In this document: one piece after another, positions 14,678 to 16,921 of the stretch
How the letters are laid out: the number at the start of each line of letters is the position of its first letter
Position numbering within the stretch: the first letter of the stretch is position 1
NCBI GenBank assembly: GCA_030601605.1
Contig: JAUVTI010000025.1
Span: 1-16,921, forward strand
Reading direction: 5' to 3'
DNA: 16,921 nt
From: Gemmatimonadales bacterium
Lineage (GTDB): Bacteria > Gemmatimonadota > Gemmatimonadetes > Gemmatimonadales > GWC2-71-9
Position numbers and translations under genes: made by a program
The notes under the pieces: generated by a model
Told to the model about the DNA's origin: nothing
Seen by the model: only the letters and a program-made list of their open reading frames with translations
The model's database searches: none

Positions 14678-14726
14678 CGGTCGCGTATTCGACCGCACGG
14701 CGGCCCGCGTACTGTGCGAGCCGCCG
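14678..14726. repeat. Two further stem-loops in the spacer after the terminator
   Basis: CGGTCG-CGTATT-CGACCG (14678-14695) and CGGCGGC (14698-14704) / GCCGCCG (14720-14726, 15-nt loop) follow the terminator directly. Arms are 6-7 bp and GC-rich, so chance is possible. They may back up termination. The rest of the 230-bp spacer holds the promoter and operator of the next gene. Confidence 0.3.
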
Positions 14727-14777
14727 CCCACCCAAGACCTCACCGACACCCGACATTGCCCCATCTACGGCCGCGGT

Positions 14778-14806
14778 GGAGTGCGGTGTTGCAACTGCCG
14801 CACTCC
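14778..14806. promoter_or_regulatory. Perfect inverted repeat over the CpgS-like gene promoter (operator candidate)
   Basis: GGAGTGCGG (14778-14786) and CCGCACTCC (14798-14806) are perfect 9-bp inverted arms around an 11-bp spacer that itself contains the palindrome GTTGCAAC (14788-14795). The site covers the candidate -35 box, so a dimeric repressor bound here would block transcription. I do not recognise the site as that of a known regulator. CIRCE, for example, has the opposite arm orientation. Confidence 0.55.
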
Positions 14807-14815
14807 GGTTAGAAT
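14789..14815 (+). promoter_or_regulatory. Sigma-70-type promoter candidate for the CpgS-like gene
   Basis: TTGCAA (14789-14794) and TAGAAT (14810-14815, five of six to consensus) are 15 bp apart, shorter than ideal. The start would be near 14821, giving a leader of about 67 bases with a possible GCCGGC/GCCGGC stem at its 5' end. The -35 box lies within the inverted repeat at 14778-14806. Confidence 0.4.
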
Positions 14816-14887
14816 CCAACTGTGCCGGCCCAAGGGCGCCGGCCATCCCACACCACAGACGATCATCGGGGACAGGGAGCGGCATAT

Positions 14888-16231
14888 ATGACGCAGCGCG
14901 TCGTGATTCTGGGGGCGGCCGGTCGAGACTTCCACAACTTCAACACCTATTTCCGCGACAATCCCGACTTCGAGGTAGTGGCCTTTACGGCCACACAGAT
15001 CCCGGACATCGACGGACGGCGCTATCCGCCTGAGCTGGCTGGGTCGAGCTACCCCGAGGGCATCCCCATTGAGGAGGAGGATGGCCTCGAGCGGCTGATC
15101 CGCGATCAAAAGGTGGACATCGCCGTCTTCAGCTACTCGGACGTGTCCCACGAGCAGGTGATGCACGTGGGCTCGCGCGCCATGGCCGCCGGAGCCGACT
15201 TCATGCTGCTCGGGCCGCGCCACACCATGCTGGATTCCAAGGTGCCGGTCGTCGCGGTCTGTGCGGCGCGCACCGGGGCGGGGAAGAGCCAGACCAGCCG
15301 ACGCGTGGCGGAGATCTTGCGTGGGATGGGCAAGCGGGTCGTGGCGGTGCGTCATCCGATGCCCTACGGGGATCTCACCAAGCAGGCCGTGCAGCGGTTC
15401 GCCAACTTCGAGGACCTCGACAAGCATGAGGTCACGATCGAGGAGCGCGAAGAGTACGAGCCGCATTTGCGGGCCGGCTCGGTCGTATACGCCGGTGTCG
15501 ACTACGAGCGCATCCTGCGGCAGGCGGAGCAGGAAGCCGACGTCGTGATCTGGGACGGCGGCAACAACGACATGCCGTTCTACACACCGGATCTGCTCAT
15601 CGTGGTCGTCGATCCTCACCGGCCCGACCACGCGGCGCGCTACCACCCGGGTGAGGTGAACGTCCGCATGGCGGACGTGGTCGTGATCAACAAGATCGGC
15701 ACCGCCGGATTGGACGACATCATGACGGCGCGCCGGATCACGACGGAGCTGAACCCCGACGCGACCATCATCGAGGCGGCGAGCCCTATCTTCGTGGAGG
15801 ACGGCGACTACATTCGCGGCAAGCGCGTGCTGGTCATCGAGGACGGTCCCACGGTCACTCACGGCGAGATGCCCTACGGCGCCGGCTGGGTGGCCGCGCG
15901 CCGCTATGGCGCGGCCGAGATCGTGGACCCGCGCCCCTTCGCCGTGGGTTCCATCCGGGACACCTTTGAAAAGTATCCCACTACGGGCGCAGTGCTCCCA
16001 GCCATGGGATATGGGGAGAAGCAGACCGCGGAGCTGGCCGAGACGATCAACAAGGCCCCGGTGGACCTCGTCGTGGTCGCGACGCCGATCGACCTGCGCA
16101 GTCTGATCGAGATAGACAAGCCCGCGCTCCGCGTGCGCTACGAGTTGCAGGAAATCGGCGAGCCCACGCTCGCCGACGTGCTGTCGAAATTCGTCGACAC
16201 GATCCCGTCGAGCAGCGAGCCGGCAGCGTAG
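14888..16231 (+). CDS. Cyclic 2,3-diphosphoglycerate synthetase-like P-loop NTPase (CpgS/COG2403-like)
   Basis: The 447-residue cytoplasmic protein is close in length and plan to archaeal cyclic 2,3-diphosphoglycerate synthetase, which closes the ring of 2,3-diphosphoglycerate with ATP. Residues 1-115 are a Rossmann-like domain (RVVILGAAGRDFHNFN, then FSYSDVSHEQVM). A P-loop domain follows with ARTGAGKS (127-134), the acidic block WDGGNND (222-228) and VVINKIG (265-271). The archaeal family is the only one I can connect with this order of motifs, but many bacterial homologues are simply called GTPases and their product is, to my knowledge, not settled. So I give no symbol. ATG 14888 has AGGGAG about eight bases upstream. 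The frame is open to 14822 without a ribosome site. A phosphofructokinase gene follows after 44 bp on the same strand. Confidence 0.78.
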   Translation: MTQRVVILGAAGRDFHNFNTYFRDNPDFEVVAFTATQIPDIDGRRYPPELAGSSYPEGIPIEEEDGLERLIRDQKVDIAVFSYSDVSHEQVMHVGSRAMAAGADFMLLGPRHTMLDSKVPVVAVCAARTGAGKSQTSRRVAEILRGMGKRVVAVRHPMPYGDLTKQAVQRFANFEDLDKHEVTIEEREEYEPHLRAGSVVYAGVDYERILRQAEQEADVVIWDGGNNDMPFYTPDLLIVVVDPHRPDHAARYHPGEVNVRMADVVVINKIGTAGLDDIMTARRITTELNPDATIIEAASPIFVEDGDYIRGKRVLVIEDGPTVTHGEMPYGAGWVAARRYGAAEIVDPRPFAVGSIRDTFEKYPTTGAVLPAMGYGEKQTAELAETINKAPVDLVVVATPIDLRSLIEIDKPALRVRYELQEIGEPTLADVLSKFVDTIPSSSEPAA

Positions 16232-16275
16232 CTCGGTAGCGCCACGGGTGGCTGACGGCGACAGCGGGGGTGCAG

Positions 16276-16921
16276 ATGACCACGGGTAAGGGCACCATCG
16301 GCATTCTGACGGGCGGCGGCGACGTACCGGGACTCAATCCGGCCATACGAGCCGTCACCGTGCGGGCCCTGCGCGAGGGGTACCGCGTGCTGGGGATCCG
16401 CCGCGGCTGGGCGGGGTTGGTGGATCTGATTCCCGATCCGGACGCCGACAACAGCGTGCACTTCCTGGAGCTAACCGAGGACGCGGTCAACCGCGCGGGG
16501 CGCACCGGCGGCACGTTCCTGCATACGTCGCGCACCAGGCCGTCGCGACTTCCCAAGGCCCTGGTCCCCGACCACCTCCTGGACTCATACGCGGACGAGA
16601 TCAACGACCTCACGCCCGCGGTGCTCCGGAACCTGGAATTCCTCGGCGTAGACTTTCTCATCCCCATCGGGGGCGACGACACGCTGAGCTATGCCCAGCG
16701 GCTGCACGAAGAGGGTGTGAAGGTGGTAGCGGTGCCGAAGACCATGGACAACGACGTGCCCGGCACCGACTACTGCATCGGATTCTCCACCTGCGTGACG
16801 CGGACGATCGAACTCACCCACCAGCTGCGCACCACTGCCGGATCGCACGAGCGGTTTCTCGTGATCGAGGTGTTCGGGCGCTACGCGGGCTACACCGCGG
16901 TGCTCCCCACCATGGCCGGCG
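16276..16921 (+). CDS. 6-phosphofructokinase, probably pyrophosphate-dependent (partial, runs off the window)
   Basis: 215 N-terminal residues are visible, with no stop before the edge. It phosphorylates fructose 6-phosphate in glycolysis. The reaction is reversible if pyrophosphate is the donor. Seen: GILTGGGDVPGLNPAIR (9-25), IPIGGDDTLSYA (129-140), PKTMDND (154-160) with the catalytic aspartates, and EVFGRYAGY (198-206), where most relatives have MGR. GGDD in place of GGDG, and PKT in place of PGT, are the two changes that mark pyrophosphate-using enzymes. Some ATP-dependent group III enzymes carry the lysine alone. ATG 16276 follows GGGGGT by four bases. GTG 16270 is an in-frame alternative. 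The 44-bp gap from the CpgS-like gene suggests one transcript. Confidence 0.88.
   Translation, partial: MTTGKGTIGILTGGGDVPGLNPAIRAVTVRALREGYRVLGIRRGWAGLVDLIPDPDADNSVHFLELTEDAVNRAGRTGGTFLHTSRTRPSRLPKALVPDHLLDSYADEINDLTPAVLRNLEFLGVDFLIPIGGDDTLSYAQRLHEEGVKVVAVPKTMDNDVPGTDYCIGFSTCVTRTIELTHQLRTTAGSHERFLVIEVFGRYAGYTAVLPTMAG

Noticed and set aside
14778..14793. Possible third sigma-54 promoter ahead of the CpgS-like gene
   Set aside because: GG and GC are 11 bp apart instead of the required 10, and the same bases are better explained by the inverted repeat and a sigma-70-type promoter.
14778..14806. CIRCE heat-shock operator
   Set aside because: CIRCE reads GCACTC-N9-GAGTGC inward, while this site reads GAGTGC...GCACTC, the opposite orientation, and with a different spacer.
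14765..15862. Minus-strand frame of 365 codons opposite the CpgS-like gene
   Set aside because: It is a shadow frame. The plus strand has a P-loop, a ribosome site and the promoter.

Overview
The window is GC-rich bacterial chromosomal DNA, densely coded, with many GTG and TTG starts. It most resembles Gemmatimonadota. The best clue is a small Tat-type lipoprotein that ends in an EF-hand/dockerin-like loop followed by a LYHFTGY-type C-terminus, which I associate with that phylum. This assignment is inferred from memory of family features and was not searched. I see no mobile elements, CRISPR arrays, rRNA or tRNA.

Layout. Bases 1-110 hold the 3' end of an unidentified gene. Bases 127-3521 (minus strand) form a tight three-gene operon: a divergent alanine-dehydrogenase-like protein, a 4-hydroxybutyrate/acetate-type CoA-transferase and an SDR-type L-threonine 3-dehydrogenase. 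A zinc-type medium-chain dehydrogenase (3666-4913, plus strand) diverges from it. That gene converges on a second minus-strand operon (4910-10036): an NDP-forming acyl-CoA synthetase, then a two-gene 2-oxoacid:ferredoxin oxidoreductase whose usual four subunits are fused as delta-alpha and beta-gamma. Adjacent genes in this operon overlap by 7-8 bp.

Next comes a divergent regulatory pair: an HD-GYP cyclic-di-GMP phosphodiesterase candidate (minus) and a sigma-54 enhancer-binding protein with a degenerate receiver (plus). The 190-bp spacer between them carries a good sigma-54 -24/-12 match in each direction and an inverted repeat between the two. Then follow a lipoprotein/TPR gene pair closed by an intrinsic terminator. 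The window ends with a homologue of cyclic 2,3-diphosphoglycerate synthetase, with an inverted repeat over its promoter, followed by a phosphofructokinase with pyrophosphate-type active-site residues, cut by the window edge.

How it may work together. The first two operons look like an archaeal-style route for amino-acid or 2-oxoacid catabolism: dehydrogenation gives a 2-oxoacid, the ferredoxin oxidoreductase makes acyl-CoA and reduced ferredoxin, and the synthetase turns the thioester into free acid plus ATP. The CoA-transferase can exchange the acyl groups. The final pair (CpgS-like plus PPi-type PFK) points to a sugar-phosphate branch with similarly unusual enzymes. The link between the blocks is inferred from adjacency.
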